Assembly (NCBI GenBank): GCA_963920705.1
Contig: OY987238.1
Location: 11,526,183-11,590,182 of the forward strand
Length of the DNA stretch: 64,000 nt
Direction: 5' to 3'
From: Odiellus spinosus
Lineage: Eukaryota > Arthropoda > Arachnida > Opiliones > Phalangiidae
The translations under genes were made by a program, and so were the position numbers. Of the stretch, positions 49,250-64,000 are shown piece by piece (positions within the stretch are counted from its first letter, which is position 1; every line of letters starts with the position of its first letter). The notes under the pieces are model-generated. The model searched no databases. It saw only the letters and a program-made list of their open reading frames with translations, and was not told the origin of the DNA.

Positions 49250-49460
49250 GGCAATAGGGACCATATACTTTCGCCTAGAGTATCTGTAAACTCGGTAGTG
49301 CCATTAAGCGAATGGTGACGTCAAGGACCAGGAAATCACAAACCAATCCTAGGCATGTTCAATTAAGGAGAAACCATGCCAAGAAGTTAAAACTATGTAC
49401 CTTGACGTCACTTTCTCCTAATAACGCTACTCGGTCTACATGCACTCTTTTGCCAACGTA
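49250..49460. repeat. Imperfect inverted repeat with a TGACGTCA in each arm
   Basis: The left arm (ctcggtagtgccattaag, gtgacgtcaagg) and the right arm (ccttgacgtcac, ctaataacgctactcgg) are imperfect reverse complements. Each arm therefore carries one CRE-type palindrome (49,316 and 49,403). Confidence 0.5.
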
Positions 49461-52400
49461 GTTGCCCTAAATTATTTGGCTTAGTAAAACCTCCAAACTC
49501 TACACATTATCATGTACTGTACTCGTGTACATGCATGATGTACAAGTGTTAAATTAAGCGCATACTTGGCTTAAAATTAGGAGATAAAAACGAACCACAT
49601 AGACAAGAGTAACAAAAACTAATAAAACAAATTTTAACTATATGTGGAATTGTTTTTAAAGACCATATGCAAGATAAATTATAACTGAAATAGAATTCTC
49701 TAAGATTTCAATTAAATGTAATCTTAAGGCTATGACGGAATATTTGCGTATTTAAAGGGTTCAACTATCAAATATGCTCTCTTATACACACAATTTTGGG
49801 TTAAATTGCTTTCCATTTCAATGTGATCCCATAGAATAAGTAAAGAAATATGCTTAACACAATCAGGAAAAATCTTATATGGTCTAAATTGAATAATTCA
49901 AGCAGAATTTGATCAAACAGATCATACAAAATAACCAGAATTAAACGAAAGTGTAAAAAAGGCGGGGATAATCACACCCCCTCTAAACAACAATGGAAAT
50001 GGACTAATTAAGACCTGGGGAGTTCAGAAAAAATACTTAAAATATTTAAGCAGCAGAAGTGTGTGTAAAACGTATTTGAGACTTTCAAATCTCCATGTTA
50101 AAATCTAATGGATTAGGTTAGGCACTCTATGGGATTTTATTATGATAATTTGAAAATTTCAAGTACGTCATAGATTTTTTTAAGTATTTTTTCTGTGCTC
50201 CCCGGGTCCTAATTATGGTAATACAGCCAAAAAGGGCTTTAAATTTTGGTCACCTTCAGTTGAATTTAGGTTATTTGGTCAATTTATGTTGGAATTTTAC
50301 AATTTGGGTCATTTTTGATCAAATTAGAAGATTTTTTCTCAATGGAAGCTCATTTTTTAATTTCTGAAGATTAAATTCACGAGCTTGGCGCGAGTTCAAT
50401 TTGACCAATCAAGTTGCGTGTCTACTTTAATTAATATAGTAAGTCAATAAAAATATTTATCGTACATGCGCACTTGACGCGTACTTAAACAGACCTTAAA
50501 AGACAACTATAAATAGGTCAATCGGAACTAAAATAAGTTTGGTTTAGGGAAAGAAGAATTGATTTTCTGATTTAGAAACTCAAAAACAAATCACGATTTT
50601 ATTTAATAGGAATTATTTTACTTGATTCATATATTTCGACCTTTTAAGCCTATTTTTCGACAACTCCATTGGGGTTCCTATCCTGAATTTCTAGGCTTAC
50701 AACACAAAAAAACCTTCCCAAAACAATTTTTGACGACCCAAGAGAAAAATCACGAAAGAAATGTTTCCACCATTTTTGCGGCAAACGCCACACACCATAT
50801 TGCGTACTAACTTCCGCTCAGGAACCATCCATAAAGGGTTAAATGATAACAGACTTCCTCAATCTCTATCATGAAATGGACCATGGACAATACGCTTCTA
50901 AATTTCTCACGCCTTTATGGTTGACCCCTTATCTAAATCTTCGGGCGAACACCTCCTCTCCCGGTATCATTTCCCCTTTTCGAAGTTTGCCCTTGGAAGA
51001 ACACGATTGGGGAGTCAAAGACAATTTTCAAACCCTGTTGTCTACGGAGCTGATTCTCTACAATTTGGGCGGTTTATGATACTCATTTGTGAGGGGAAAA
51101 CTATGAAAACATTGGGTGTATTAGGCAACTATTTAGTAACTAAAACTGATGTTTATTTATTTATGTTGTATCTCGGTTAAAATTGAAGTTGTCAGGGCCG
51201 GATTAGAGACACAATTAGGGTACAATGTCATCAAGGTCGTAAAAGGGATTTAAAATCATCCCTCTTGACGAGATATATTTCAAACTAGGGAGCAGAAAAT
51301 CGCTGACCCAGGAAGTTGTCTAAAGTTCAAAAAAAACTGAATCAAAAAGAGGCTGGCTAGTTATCCTAGCATAACAGAGGCTGAATTTTTACGGTGAACA
51401 ATCTTTAATCTATCAAACGGAGCTTAGTCACCATATTGTGAGTCTTAACTGACCGGCACATTGCCTGACGTAGATTTGCTAAGGAGTTAGACAATGGTAC
51501 AACCCAGGGAAATCACCAAGAAATCGCTTGGTGATCTTTATGGTGACATTTTGAAATCCAGCCCAAACAAAAATTGATGTTCCCAAAAAAACACTTCCCG
51601 CTCAAAGATAGCGTTAACCCAACTTAACAGTGATAACACTAGTCTTTATACACTGATAAAGATTATGCTGCATAATAAAAAATTTGGTGCCCCCCCCCTC
51701 CTTAAAGTTACTAGGGAAACAAATTAAGATGTTGAAACCCCTTCAGTTCTCCAATCCTAAACGTTTCGCAGCAGTCATAGAAAAAAAACCTAATTAGGAC
51801 GGGAAACCGCCCACCAGACTGGCAACCCTGCGTTTTTGGCGCTTTTCCATACAAAATCTCACTAAAGCGGTCGATGATTCCTCTCACTCATTCCTCCAAG
51901 GTTCGCTTACCCCACCTACTACGTTTCACTCCAAGAGTTGAGCGTGTACAAAGCTAAACAAAGCGTTATCTCTCTTAAATTGTCACCTTTGAAATAGAGG
52001 ATACCCTCGTTTCGCTACTCGCTAAACATTCATATTGTTTACAACGGCGTGACTACAGTTCAGCGAAAATACTCTGCTCGTGTTTAACACAAGTTTGCTA
52101 AGATTAATATTATTCCTACGAAGTTTAACACGGTGTATTGTTCCGTCTAAGCCTTTCGCTCTTTGGCTAACTCACATTGAACAGGAGAATATCCCCATCT
52201 CGTTCATTACCAATGCTTTTTCCTCTACAGCTGAGCTTTTACATCTCAAAAAATATAAAAATGGCTGCTACCAAAATATTCTACACAATTTGGAGAATGT
52301 CAGGACTCAGGGGAAAAAAAATGTGATTAAAAAAAGCTCACCTCTACTGATTGATTTAAATTAAGAATTTTACAGCATAAATTATATCTATTTTATAGGG

Positions 52401-52655
52401 TCCTTTTTCCCAAAGTCAACAAATTGTAGCTTTACCTATGCTCCCAACTTGAAGTTAAATTGACTTTGGTGCAGAATTTAGACATTTCAATTATTGCCCG
52501 CATTATTGATATGATAAATTATCTATAATTAAGTTAAATTTAACCACTAGCATTATTTGCCACTTAATAAGTGCATATTTAAATATAATATTGTTCAAGA
52601 AAAAAAAAAAAAAAAAAAAAAAAAAACACAAATCTCTATGGTTACCGTAGACTTA
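49461..52655. other. Gene-poor stretch
   Basis: AT-rich, with a decayed relative of the 14.17 kb repeat near 50.27-50.44 kb, a C tract near 51,690 and an A tract at about 52,602-52,626. Reading frames at 50.62-51.18 and 52.08-52.36 kb overlap in different frames and have no domain. No gene recognised. Confidence 0.35.
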
Positions 52656-52659
52656 TTCA

Positions 52660-54450
52660 AACAAGGTTGCCATTTAAAATTCCCTGACTTTCCATGTTTT
52701 CCCTGATCATCTTTGAGTGATTTTCTTTATTATATTTCCCCCTTTTGAATCGATTGTCAAATTACCTGACCTAAGGTAAAACACCGCTAATTCGCTACAA
52801 AATTACTGTATTTTCTAGGTTTTTCCTGATCATATCGGACCATTTTCCATGACCAAATGATTAATATATTCCCTTTTGAAACAATTTTTAAATTTTCTAA
52901 CCCATCGTGAAACCCTGTGAGTTCAAAGAAAAAAATTCTATTTTTTCAGGACTTTTCTGCTTTATTTCCAAATTCCCTGACTTTTCCACGAACAAATAAG
53001 TATTTTATTTACCCCTTTCAATCACTTATAAAATTCCCTGACCTGTGGTACAACCCTACGATTTAAAAAAAAATCAAAAAAAAAAAAAATCTAACTTTTT
53101 CATAACCTTTAATTTTATCTAAATTCCGAAATCTCCGACTTGTCTAGAATTTTCCTGACCATCTTTCACCATTTTCAATTTATTATATTTCCCCTCCTCA
53201 AAAATTACTGACTTATAGCAAAACCCAGTAAATTTAAAGGAAATATTCCAAATTTTTCCCCGACCTTTTTCCTATTTTCCTGAATATTCCAGTCAATACC
53301 AGACTTGGCCCTCTCAACGTAAGAACTATAATATTGATTTCTAAAATAAATTGAATTGATACTATTTCCCCAATTTTAAATAATACAGCCAAAGGCAGGG
53401 AGAACATTATCGAAAAATACACTAAAACCTTTCGTCGAAAAGCTAAATTAATTCAAAATTAAGATATTTAAGTATGGTTTGTAACACTGCGAGATATGTT
53501 GGAATGTGTATGTTTTTTAAATGATTGTTTTGTGAAGTTTCATTAGTATTTAAACAGTAAACACCTTATCAGTTTACACCCAAACACGTAAATTCCCAAA
53601 ATACTGATATTAAAATGTAAATATTCATAAAGAAAAAATGTTTTTAGCTTTTAACGACACGGAGAAATTAAAGTGACTTATTACGGCATTAGTGTCAATT
53701 AAATAATTATTTTTGGTTGGATAGGTCAACCAATGATTGTAGGACTATTTACAAACTTTTAATTAAAGTTTACGCACTATAGAAAATATTCTGAATTTTA
53801 TCCAGGAATAATAACGGAATAACTCCTCAAGAATGTCGTAAATTTTATAAAATCAAATATGACTCTTCCTGATTGTTACTACGCCAAAAGAGAGCTCTTA
53901 TTGTAGATTTAAGTCTTCCAGAAAATTGGAAGTCTTTATAATTATACACACAACTCAAACTTAAAGGAAATAGAGCCTTCGTAGCTTTTTGTTTTACAGA
54001 ATAACTTCCTAATTATAGGGATGACCCTCCATACAGGGTTCATACAAAATTTGGAAAACCAATTTCCAGATTTTTCCAGGTTTTACTAGTTTTGAAAAAC
54101 TATAATAATGAATCTAGCTGTTTAAGTTCGGACCAAATTAATGACCTTGAGAAGTTTATGATTAAGTACTTGTACTTCCATTAATATCCCTGATTTCACT
54201 GATTTATAATAAATACTTAAGTTTCCTTGATATTTCCATATGCATTTGCCGTTTTTTTCTCAATAGACTAATTCCATGATATTTCTAAGCTTTCCAATTT
54301 TGTATGAACTATGCTTTGAATTCCCTGACCTTTTTCCTAGGAAATTTTGAATTCCCTGACATTTTTTCACCCAATTTTTAAATTCCCAGACTTTTACGTC
54401 TTTTATTACATGGCTTTTTAGGCCCAGTATTCAAATTCCCTGACTTTATC
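52660..54450. repeat. Clustered CCCTGACTTTTCC-type repeat fragments
   Basis: Many copies of ttccctgacttt, ttttccctgatcat and tttttccaggtttt at 52.66-53.30 and 54.04-54.45 kb. They are related to the elements at 11.94 and 36.23 kb but lack clear paired ends. Between them (53.31-54.03 kb) is plain AT-rich sequence. Confidence 0.5.
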
Positions 54451-54820
54451 AGAGCTGCGGAAAACTGAGATTCTATTCCCTTTAAACCAAAAAAAGATGC
54501 TTTAAAAATGAACCCGACAGGTTCGAGATTCAAGATCTGAGAGTTACAGATCTCATATTTAGTATGAATGTCAGAATTTAGTTCAATTTCCAGCCCTCGA
54601 CCCCCAATGAAACTTAAATTGGTTTTTACCTGAGATTAGGGTCAGCCAGACGTTATCGCAAAGCCAAAATTGCGCTTGTGATGTAACTTTGGCCAAATAT
54701 CGCAGAAGCAAAACAGTGGTTTTGCTCCCACATAAAGATATTCCATGCTACGATTAAAATAAAACAAAACTTTTGAAAATTTGACTTTATATTACATTCG
54801 TACTAGTTAAAGCAACATAC

Positions 54821-54925
54821 CTGAATTTAAATAACCATCACACGGCGGCTGCCGATGATGTTGTAGAAGAAGGCAAAATGAGAACCAAACTAGTTTCTCT
54901 ATTAAAGCTTATCTCTCCCATCAAC
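54821..54925 (-). ncRNA. Candidate noncoding or 5' UTR exon
   Basis: On the minus strand a strong acceptor (cctttttcttttatag|G) and a strong donor (TTCAG|gtatgt) bracket 105 bases that are GC-richer than the flanks. All three frames contain stops, so it cannot be an internal coding exon. A possible upstream exon ends at ATTATG|gtgaga (55,726). Together they would form the 5' end of a gene or lncRNA divergent from DDX23 and running left. Unsupported beyond splice-site quality. Confidence 0.3.
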
Positions 54926-55739
54926 CTATAAAAGAAAAAGGACAATACATTTAATCAAAGAGTCAACAGTTATACTTTTTTCAATCTTTAGATTACTTTT
55001 TAAGATTTGCATTAACAGAAATTAATAGATCTAGAGTTTTAATGTTGTTTACTAGTGAAATTCTACGATAATATTCCAAAGAACTTCATTACGTCACAAA
55101 ACTTTCCTCTCATATTTAGACAAGAAAAAATTGTGCTAATGCTCTTCACTTTTCAACAACTAGATATTCATCTTTCAAGTTGGATATTTAACTCCCCTTT
55201 ATGTCACGATTACTGTCTTACTAGATCTCAAGAATTAATTTAAACAATTATTTTGCATCAATTACTTTACGAATACAATTAATTACATAAGCTTTGCTTT
55301 TAACTCGTAAAGGCATGGTAACAGACCTGCTAGTTTGATTATCATCACACCTCAATTTTCTAAATTGTCTTAAGCTCTGTGGCACTTCTAATTAATATAG
55401 TTTGAACCCCTTTCTTGGATTGGGATTACGTAATATGAAAGTTACAAAGCAAAATTTAAAACCATAGTAAGATAAAAATTAAAGATAGCAAAAAAAAAAA
55501 AAAAAAATGTAAATCCACCAACCTAGGCTTAGTAATACATGAAAAATACTGTCTATATGTACATCTTAATTTTTAACATAATGTTAAGACTTAGGCCTAC
55601 ATTACATTAGAAGTTCATAACCATTATTTTTGTTTTAGAAGTAAAGAGAATCTCTTGGTAATAAAATTGATATTATTATATAAAAGAAGAGATTTGGGGA
55701 GCTTTTAAAAGCCATAAATTCTCACCATAATAATCCCGA

Positions 55740-56697
55740 AATGAGGATTAATTAAGCGAAGGTGTATCAACGTCACATCGCTAAATACAGATCCAAACAC
55801 AATGCACAGTTCCTATCCTATGGACTCAAGAGGTGACTTGAATGATTCGCTACCAATCAAAAGTTAACTTTCGGGCCTTGGTTTCATTTCTAAATCGGTA
55901 AAATCGTACTACCGAATCTCGGAGTCACCACGTTAGTCAAGTAATTACGTACACGAAACTGGAGAAAACACTGGGATTATTGTATTTTCGTTATATACCG
56001 GGTTTATACCGACTATAAAACATAAAATCGCGACTTAATCACCAAAAGAATTTGTAAATTTCGTGCTAATTATCGCTTTTCTGTATTTTCTTAGCGTACC
56101 GTTACTAACAAAAAAACTTTGTGGAGGGAAAATATCCCCTTTCATTCATTGGCCGCGACTTCCTTTCACTTCCGTTTCAACTTTGAACTTTTTTACACAA
56201 CTAATTTATTGTGCGTAAAATTCATATTTAAGCCGTTTCACACAATATTCCGATTTTAAGCTAATAACCACTTGTTCCGTATTAAAAATAAAAAATAACA
56301 ATTATAATTGTAGATGCTTATTAAAAACTAAAGCTATAAATATGAATAATATATAAAGAAGTTTAAAACTTGTTTTATTTTTTTTGAGACACCTGCTGCT
56401 ATCTATGAACGAAATAAGAAATTTTAAATAAAAGAATGATGAAATATAAATTTCCTAGATAAACAGCCTTAGCTTATGATTTGCATTAAAAAAAGAATAT
56501 TGAAGAAGCAGACAGATACTTCACAAGCTGGAAATTTAAAGCAGGGCCTTCTTACACCGATTTCCATTCGAGTTTGAGTCCGGTCAATTTTCGATCTAGA
56601 CTTGTATATCATGTAATAAAAATCAAAGCCTCCCAGAGTTTCCAACTTTACATTATTACTATTACAGTTACTATTATTACCGTGTTTAATTATAAAA
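55740..56697. promoter_or_regulatory. DDX23 upstream region, possible bidirectional promoter
   Basis: The intergenic block before the DDX23 start codon includes a CpG- and GC-richer patch at about 56,130-56,185 (cattggccgcgacttcc, an inverted CCAAT core) and AT-rich leader sequence. Transcription start sites cannot be placed. If the minus-strand exon candidates at 54,821-54,925 and ending at 55,726 are real, this block serves both directions. Confidence 0.35.
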
Positions 56698-59831
<3,134 letters not shown>

Positions 59832-59832
<1 letters not shown>

Positions 59833-59837
59833 ATAAA
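59832..59837 (+). terminator. AATAAA polyadenylation signal, proximal (DDX23)
   Basis: AATAAA overlaps the last base of the DDX23 stop codon. It is probably too close to be the main site; the copy at 59,912 is better placed. Confidence 0.4.
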
Positions 59838-59911
59838 CTTTATTTTTAACACTATGCCTATGACTCGTCTTATCTTGTAACGTGTATAAAGGTTTCCTAG
59901 TTTATAATTAA

Positions 59912-59917
59912 AATAAA
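59912..59917 (+). terminator. AATAAA polyadenylation signal (DDX23)
   Basis: AATAAA 80 bases after the stop codon, followed by T-rich sequence. It would give a very short 3' UTR, in keeping with the compact gene. Confidence 0.6.
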
Positions 59918-60210
59918 ACAGTTTTATTATAAGAACTTGTTTCAACTGACTTTATTTTGGGCACCATTGGGCTCCAATTTGGCGGGCACTTAGAGACTAG
60001 AGTTTCATAAGGGCAGGCGTTACTGACCAGGAGTTGCATTTTTTCGTCTTCATTGCTTCAAAAGGGCTGCAAATAAGGAAATCTTTGGTAAGAGGTTTTT
60101 CTAAAATTTTGAATTTCAAGAGGCTTCTTTCACAAATTTGAACAAAAATATTCTTACAGCTCAATGGTTATAAGAAATCAAAACCAAGACTCATAATTAG
60201 ACAAAATATA

Positions 60211-60216
60211 TTTATT
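60211..60216 (-). terminator. AATAAA polyadenylation signal (CRIP)
   Basis: Minus-strand AATAAA about 130 bases past the CRIP stop codon. A more distal one lies at 59,951-59,956. If the distal one is used, the CRIP transcript nearly reaches the DDX23 3' end on the opposite strand. Confidence 0.5.
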
Positions 60217-60344
60217 CTTTAGGTACAAGATTTAAAAGGAAAATAACAACACAAATTTAAAGCAACTAATTCAGTCTGAGCTTCTCTAAAATATTACGAA
60301 ATATGGCGTTCAGTAGTTTTTATTACTATTTCATTATTTTTAAA

Positions 60345-62282
60345 CTACTTCTTGTATTGATGGCTCTCAGTACCTCCACGGCCATAACCTGAAATATAAT
60401 TATCTCAAATTTTCAAAATTTTTCAACAATGTTCCGCGTTCAGCTACGCATTCGGTAGGCTACCGCTTAATGTAATTTCCATGGAGGCGGTATATGCGAT
60501 ATGCGTCGCTGAACTTAGCCTTATGGCGTTTTTCGTGTAGCTTCCAAAATATATTGCGTCAATGGATAGCTCGGGAGCAGTCGGAGACGCTCAAATAAAA
60601 ACGCCATTGCCCATTAGCTTATAATTAATTATGCACGAACCTCCTGGACCAAAGAGCGCTGCATAGCATGGGCTGTTACAATAAGGTTTTCCTTCGTGCT
60701 ATTAACGTACCAAAATGAAGCAAACTTTTCATTAGTTGTCGAAATTATATTAATTATGCAAAAATTAAACTCTTTTAATTTATCATTATCTTGTACTCAA
60801 ATTAATATTACTGTTACCTCTGCATGGCTTCCTGGGGTTAACGTTTTATTACATTTTTCGCAACGCAAGCATCCGCGATGCCAGTCTTTTCCGAGGGACG
60901 CCAATCTCTCCGCTATAGAAACGAAAAACAAAAAGAATTAACTAATACCATGGTAAAACTTAAATATCGAGATTTATGGCATGAGTCACATGGCTAATTG
61001 CTTATGATTATGTCCGCTATTACCAAAAATAAAATCCCACGCTTTGGTTATATGGCCCGCCTTAAATATCAAATATTTTACTAAAACCAGAAGTAAATAT
61101 GTTAAAGTAGGTATCCTAGCCTTTTTTGGGAGACGTCACATTTTCGAATTTTTCGCGCCATCCAATTTTTGAGCTCATGGTGGGAAACTACGGAACACAC
61201 CAAAACTAACACGCAAAATAGCACGTTCTTCTTAAAGTAACGAAAAACACGCCCATCTCCCACGTGGCTATGAGTTTACCTCTATTACAAAGACACTGCT
61301 TGTCCACTAGCTCATTTTGTTTAGAATTACTTGAAAACAAGATTTTTATGTTTCACGAATTTAATATCACGAGAATAGAGAGTTAGGAACTTTTCACAGA
61401 AAAGATTTTATACACTTCTGATTAAACGAGGGCAGGTAGAAAATAACCAAAAAGGTTTTCAGGAAGAAAAATATTGTATACAATGAAAACACCTACTCGT
61501 GAAGACAAAAACACCTTGTCAGTACCATGTTAGTACTGGTAGTGTAGGTGGAAAATACCGTTAATTGTTGAGACGGGAATGGAAAAAGTTGTTGAAATAT
61601 TTGAACATAATTGAATGTACGTGTTTCGTGTTCAGGGAGAAGCTATCTTACGGGGGAATTCGGTAAATAAGTGGAAAATAAGACCTAAAGTTTTAGTTAT
61701 TATATAGTAGAGTTTGATCTACAGGTTTGATAACTTCCTTGTATGGTTCTTTGTATTTTGTGAGTAAATACTAGCTTGACCTAATGACCTATTTATGGAC
61801 ATAATTATTACGCCGACCATGTCACACCTTCGCTTACCATGAAATATTATTGTTTCGTTAACAAACAATAAAGGAAATGAGCCTTAATTATTTCACATCC
61901 TTTTTCAAACAAATGTTAAGGTTTAACTTCAATGTATAAATTTAATTAACTAATCTTAAACGAATATAATAATCTACAACGAGTCATCTCCTTCAATTTC
62001 CGAGTTGACAAAGTTTATCAATTAAAGTTTGGTGACATTTTAAGGAAGATACATAGAATTTGCCAAATTTTGATAATGACAAATATTTGAATATTGAAAA
62101 CTGATTGGAATCATCTTTTCTTCTGTTGACAATTAATTTTATAATGAGAGGTTGAAGTGATATTTATCGTTTGTCAAAGTTTAGTGACCAAATTTAATTG
62201 AACTTGTAAATAAACTATAAATATTTGAATTATGTTACTTACCGAAGTAAACGGGCTTATCACACTTTGGACAGTTTGGCAT
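60345..62282 (-). CDS. CRIP1: Cysteine-rich protein with one LIM domain (CRIP family, complete, 4 exons)
   Basis: Minus-strand exons: 62282-62243, 60912-60818, 60708-equivalent exon at 60698-60641, and 60388-60345, with GT-AG introns of 1330, 119 and 252 bases, all in phase. The product is 78 residues (human CRIP1 is 77). It begins [20 protein letters not shown]. The LIM zinc ligands are complete: C4, C7, H25, C28 for the first zinc and C31, C34, C52, C56 for the second. The tail [12 protein letters not shown] is the Gly-rich end typical of CRIP. The family are small cytoplasmic/nuclear zinc proteins with protein-binding roles; the exact function is not well defined. The gene is convergent with DDX23, with 512 bases between stop codons. 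The ATG at 62,282-62,280 is the family start. Confidence 0.95.
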
Positions 62283-62925
62283 TTTGATCCTTCTCTTCCG
62301 TTAATTACCCACCGTAGTACTTATACCTTTAGCTCAACGTTGTCGACTATAGGGCGTAGGTTCGATACTTTTGAAATATTTTTTTGCGCGTACAGGATGA
62401 ACGGGGCCCGTTTTAATGGTATGCGCGCGCCGTTTCGAATAACTTTGATGACGGAACAGGCCGATTTAACAAGGGCGAAACAACAGCAGCTACAGGCGTT
62501 ATGATAAAAGTTGTTTAGCAGAACGCGTATGCCTTTAATACACAAGCGTACGAGTTTTCTCGCTTTCGATAAAACTGGTTTTTTGTTTCAGCCACCCATC
62601 ATTCTCTTTCACTTCTCCCCTCCCGTTTACCACTGACGTAATCTCTTAAAATGCTCCTCAACTAACTTCAGTAGAGCATGAACGTATTCTGGAATGATGG
62701 CTATAATTTAATTATTACCGACTGTACTTTGATTTGCAAAATTTTGGGGAAAAAAGTGGGAGGGGAGCCTCTTCTTCCCTTTCTGATACGTCCTTGCCAC
62801 CTAAAATTAAAAGTCCATATAAAAGATCACCGCTTTAGCATTTGTATCCCACGTCATGAACCATTACAAAACAAGAGAATAAAAAGTTATTTAAAGGGGG
62901 AGATTTCCGTTAACCGACCCCCCAC
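62283..62925 (-). promoter_or_regulatory. CRIP upstream region (promoter/5' UTR)
   Basis: Sequence 5' of the CRIP start codon, with a CpG-containing patch (gcgcgcgccg near 62,425) and C/T-rich sequence near 62,610-62,630. No TATA box or transcription start can be placed. The right border is the repeat array. The reading frames at 62,232-62,504 (plus), 62,321-62,545 (minus) and 62,678-62,938 (plus) look like chance. Confidence 0.4.
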
Positions 62926-64000
62926 TAAAGCGAGTTGAGACCGATCAGTTCATTAGTTTGGTCAAATTAAAATATTTAAAATCCAGATTCCCCATTATAA
63001 AATCCCATAGGGCGCGGATAATGTATTATTTTGAGTATCTAATTCATTCTGACCGGGTTTTTTTCCTAGTAATTAATTACGCAAATTATAATTACGTCGT
63101 TTAAGTGTCTTTTAACGAGAAAAAATCCATTTAAAATCAACCAAATAATTCAAATAAAACATTAATTGTTGGCCCTATGGAGATTAACATGGCAAAATCT
63201 GATTTAAATATTTTTTTTTGACAAAACTAATGAACTGATCGGTCTCAACTCGCTTTAATGGAAATAGGACCCCAAAATCAACTGAAATCCATCAAAAAAA
63301 GTTTCAGATTAGAAACTTTATTTTTGGCCATTTTCAAAAAAACGAAAAAACCAAAAAAAGGGAGAATGGAATTTTGTGATTTTCGTCGAGTTCGAAAATG
63401 TCAAAAATAAAGTTTCGAATCCGGAACTTTTTTTGATGGATTTTGGTTGGTTTTGAGGTCCTATTTCCATTAAAGCGAGTTGAGTCCGATCAGTTCATTA
63501 GTTTTGTCAAATTAAAATATTTAAAATCCAGATTTCCCATTATAAAAACCCATAGGGCGCCGATAATGTATTATTTTGAGTATCTAATTCATTCTGACCG
63601 GGTTTTTTTCCTAGTAATTAGTTACGCAAATTATAATTACGTCGTTTAAGTGTCTTTTAACGAGAAAAAATCCATTTAAAATCAACCAAATAATTGAAAT
63701 AAAACATTAATTGTTGGCCCTATGGAGATTAACATGGCAAAATCTGATTTTAAATATTTTTTTTTGACAAAACTAATGAACTGATCGGTCTCAACTCGCT
63801 TTAATGGAAATAGGACCCCAAAATCAACCGAAATCCATCAAAAAAAGTTTCAGATTAGAAACTTTATTTTTGGCCATTTTCAAAAAAACGAAAAAACCAA
63901 AAAAAGGGAGAATGGAATTTTGTGATTTTCGCCGAGTTCGAAAATGTCAAAAATAAAGTTTCGAATCCGGAACTTTTTTTGATGGATTTCGGTTGGTTTT
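62926..64000. repeat. Tandem array, unit about 545 bp, built of two nested inverted repeats
   Basis: aaagcgagttgag occurs at about 62,927 and 63,472 (offset 545); the inverted end acaaaactaatgaactgatc recurs at 63,221 and 63,767 (offset 546). Each unit has module A (about 325 bp; ends CGAGTTGAGACCGATCAGTT and its inverse) and module B (about 220 bp; arms ATGGAAATAGGACC..CAAAA and TTTTGAGGTCCTATTTCCAT). Copies are nearly identical, with only scattered substitutions. The left edge is at about 62,925 and the array runs off the window. It could be a satellite derived from a foldback DNA element. Confidence 0.8.

Noticed and set aside
62232-62545. Frames on both strands over CRIP exon 1 and its upstream region
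   Set aside because: The real coding sequence here is the 13-codon CRIP exon 1 on the minus strand; these frames lack domains and ignore its splice site.

Overview
The window is nuclear DNA from an animal, most likely an invertebrate. The three genes I can name are all spliced metazoan genes with GT-AG introns. The background is strongly AT-rich, CpG does not look depleted, and the noncoding sequence is full of short inverted-repeat elements of the MITE type. I cannot fix the phylum from sequence alone. There is no sign of bacterial, viral or organellar organisation: no operons, ribosome binding sites, CRISPR arrays, rRNA or recognisable tRNA genes.

Layout. (1) 1-19,610, minus strand: the 5' part of a Tousled-like kinase gene (TLK). 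The first coding exon (19,276-19,610) lies in a GC/CpG-rich island and joins in phase across an intron of about 18.7 kb to a second exon (462-546), which carries the conserved N-terminal 'LHSLDPR..LLEAR' block. The coiled-coil and kinase exons lie beyond the left edge. (2) 20.3-54.8 kb: about 34 kb with no recognisable protein gene. It contains dispersed repeats, minisatellites and several GC- or GA-rich islands; a few of these look like promoters or isolated first exons. (3) 54.8-56.7 kb: a possible noncoding or 5' UTR exon pair on the minus strand, diverging from the next gene. (4) 56,698-59,832, plus strand: a complete 11-exon, 812-residue DDX23/PRP28 gene (U5 snRNP DEAD-box helicase) with introns of only 56-114 bases. 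(5) 60,345-62,282, minus strand: a complete 4-exon, 78-residue CRIP-type single-LIM-domain gene, convergent with DDX23. (6) 62,926-64,000: a tandem array with a unit of about 545 bp made of two nested inverted repeats, running off the right edge.

The genes do not form one pathway: TLK acts in chromatin assembly and replication, DDX23 in splicing, and CRIP is a small zinc-binding LIM protein. They are simply neighbours. The most unusual material is in the noncoding part: TTAA-flanked foldback elements, a family with 'CAGGGTT(T/C)GTAC' ends, the terminal nested-palindrome array, and an apparent excess of the palindrome TGACGTCA (13 copies found by eye). I found no convincing new multi-gene biological system.
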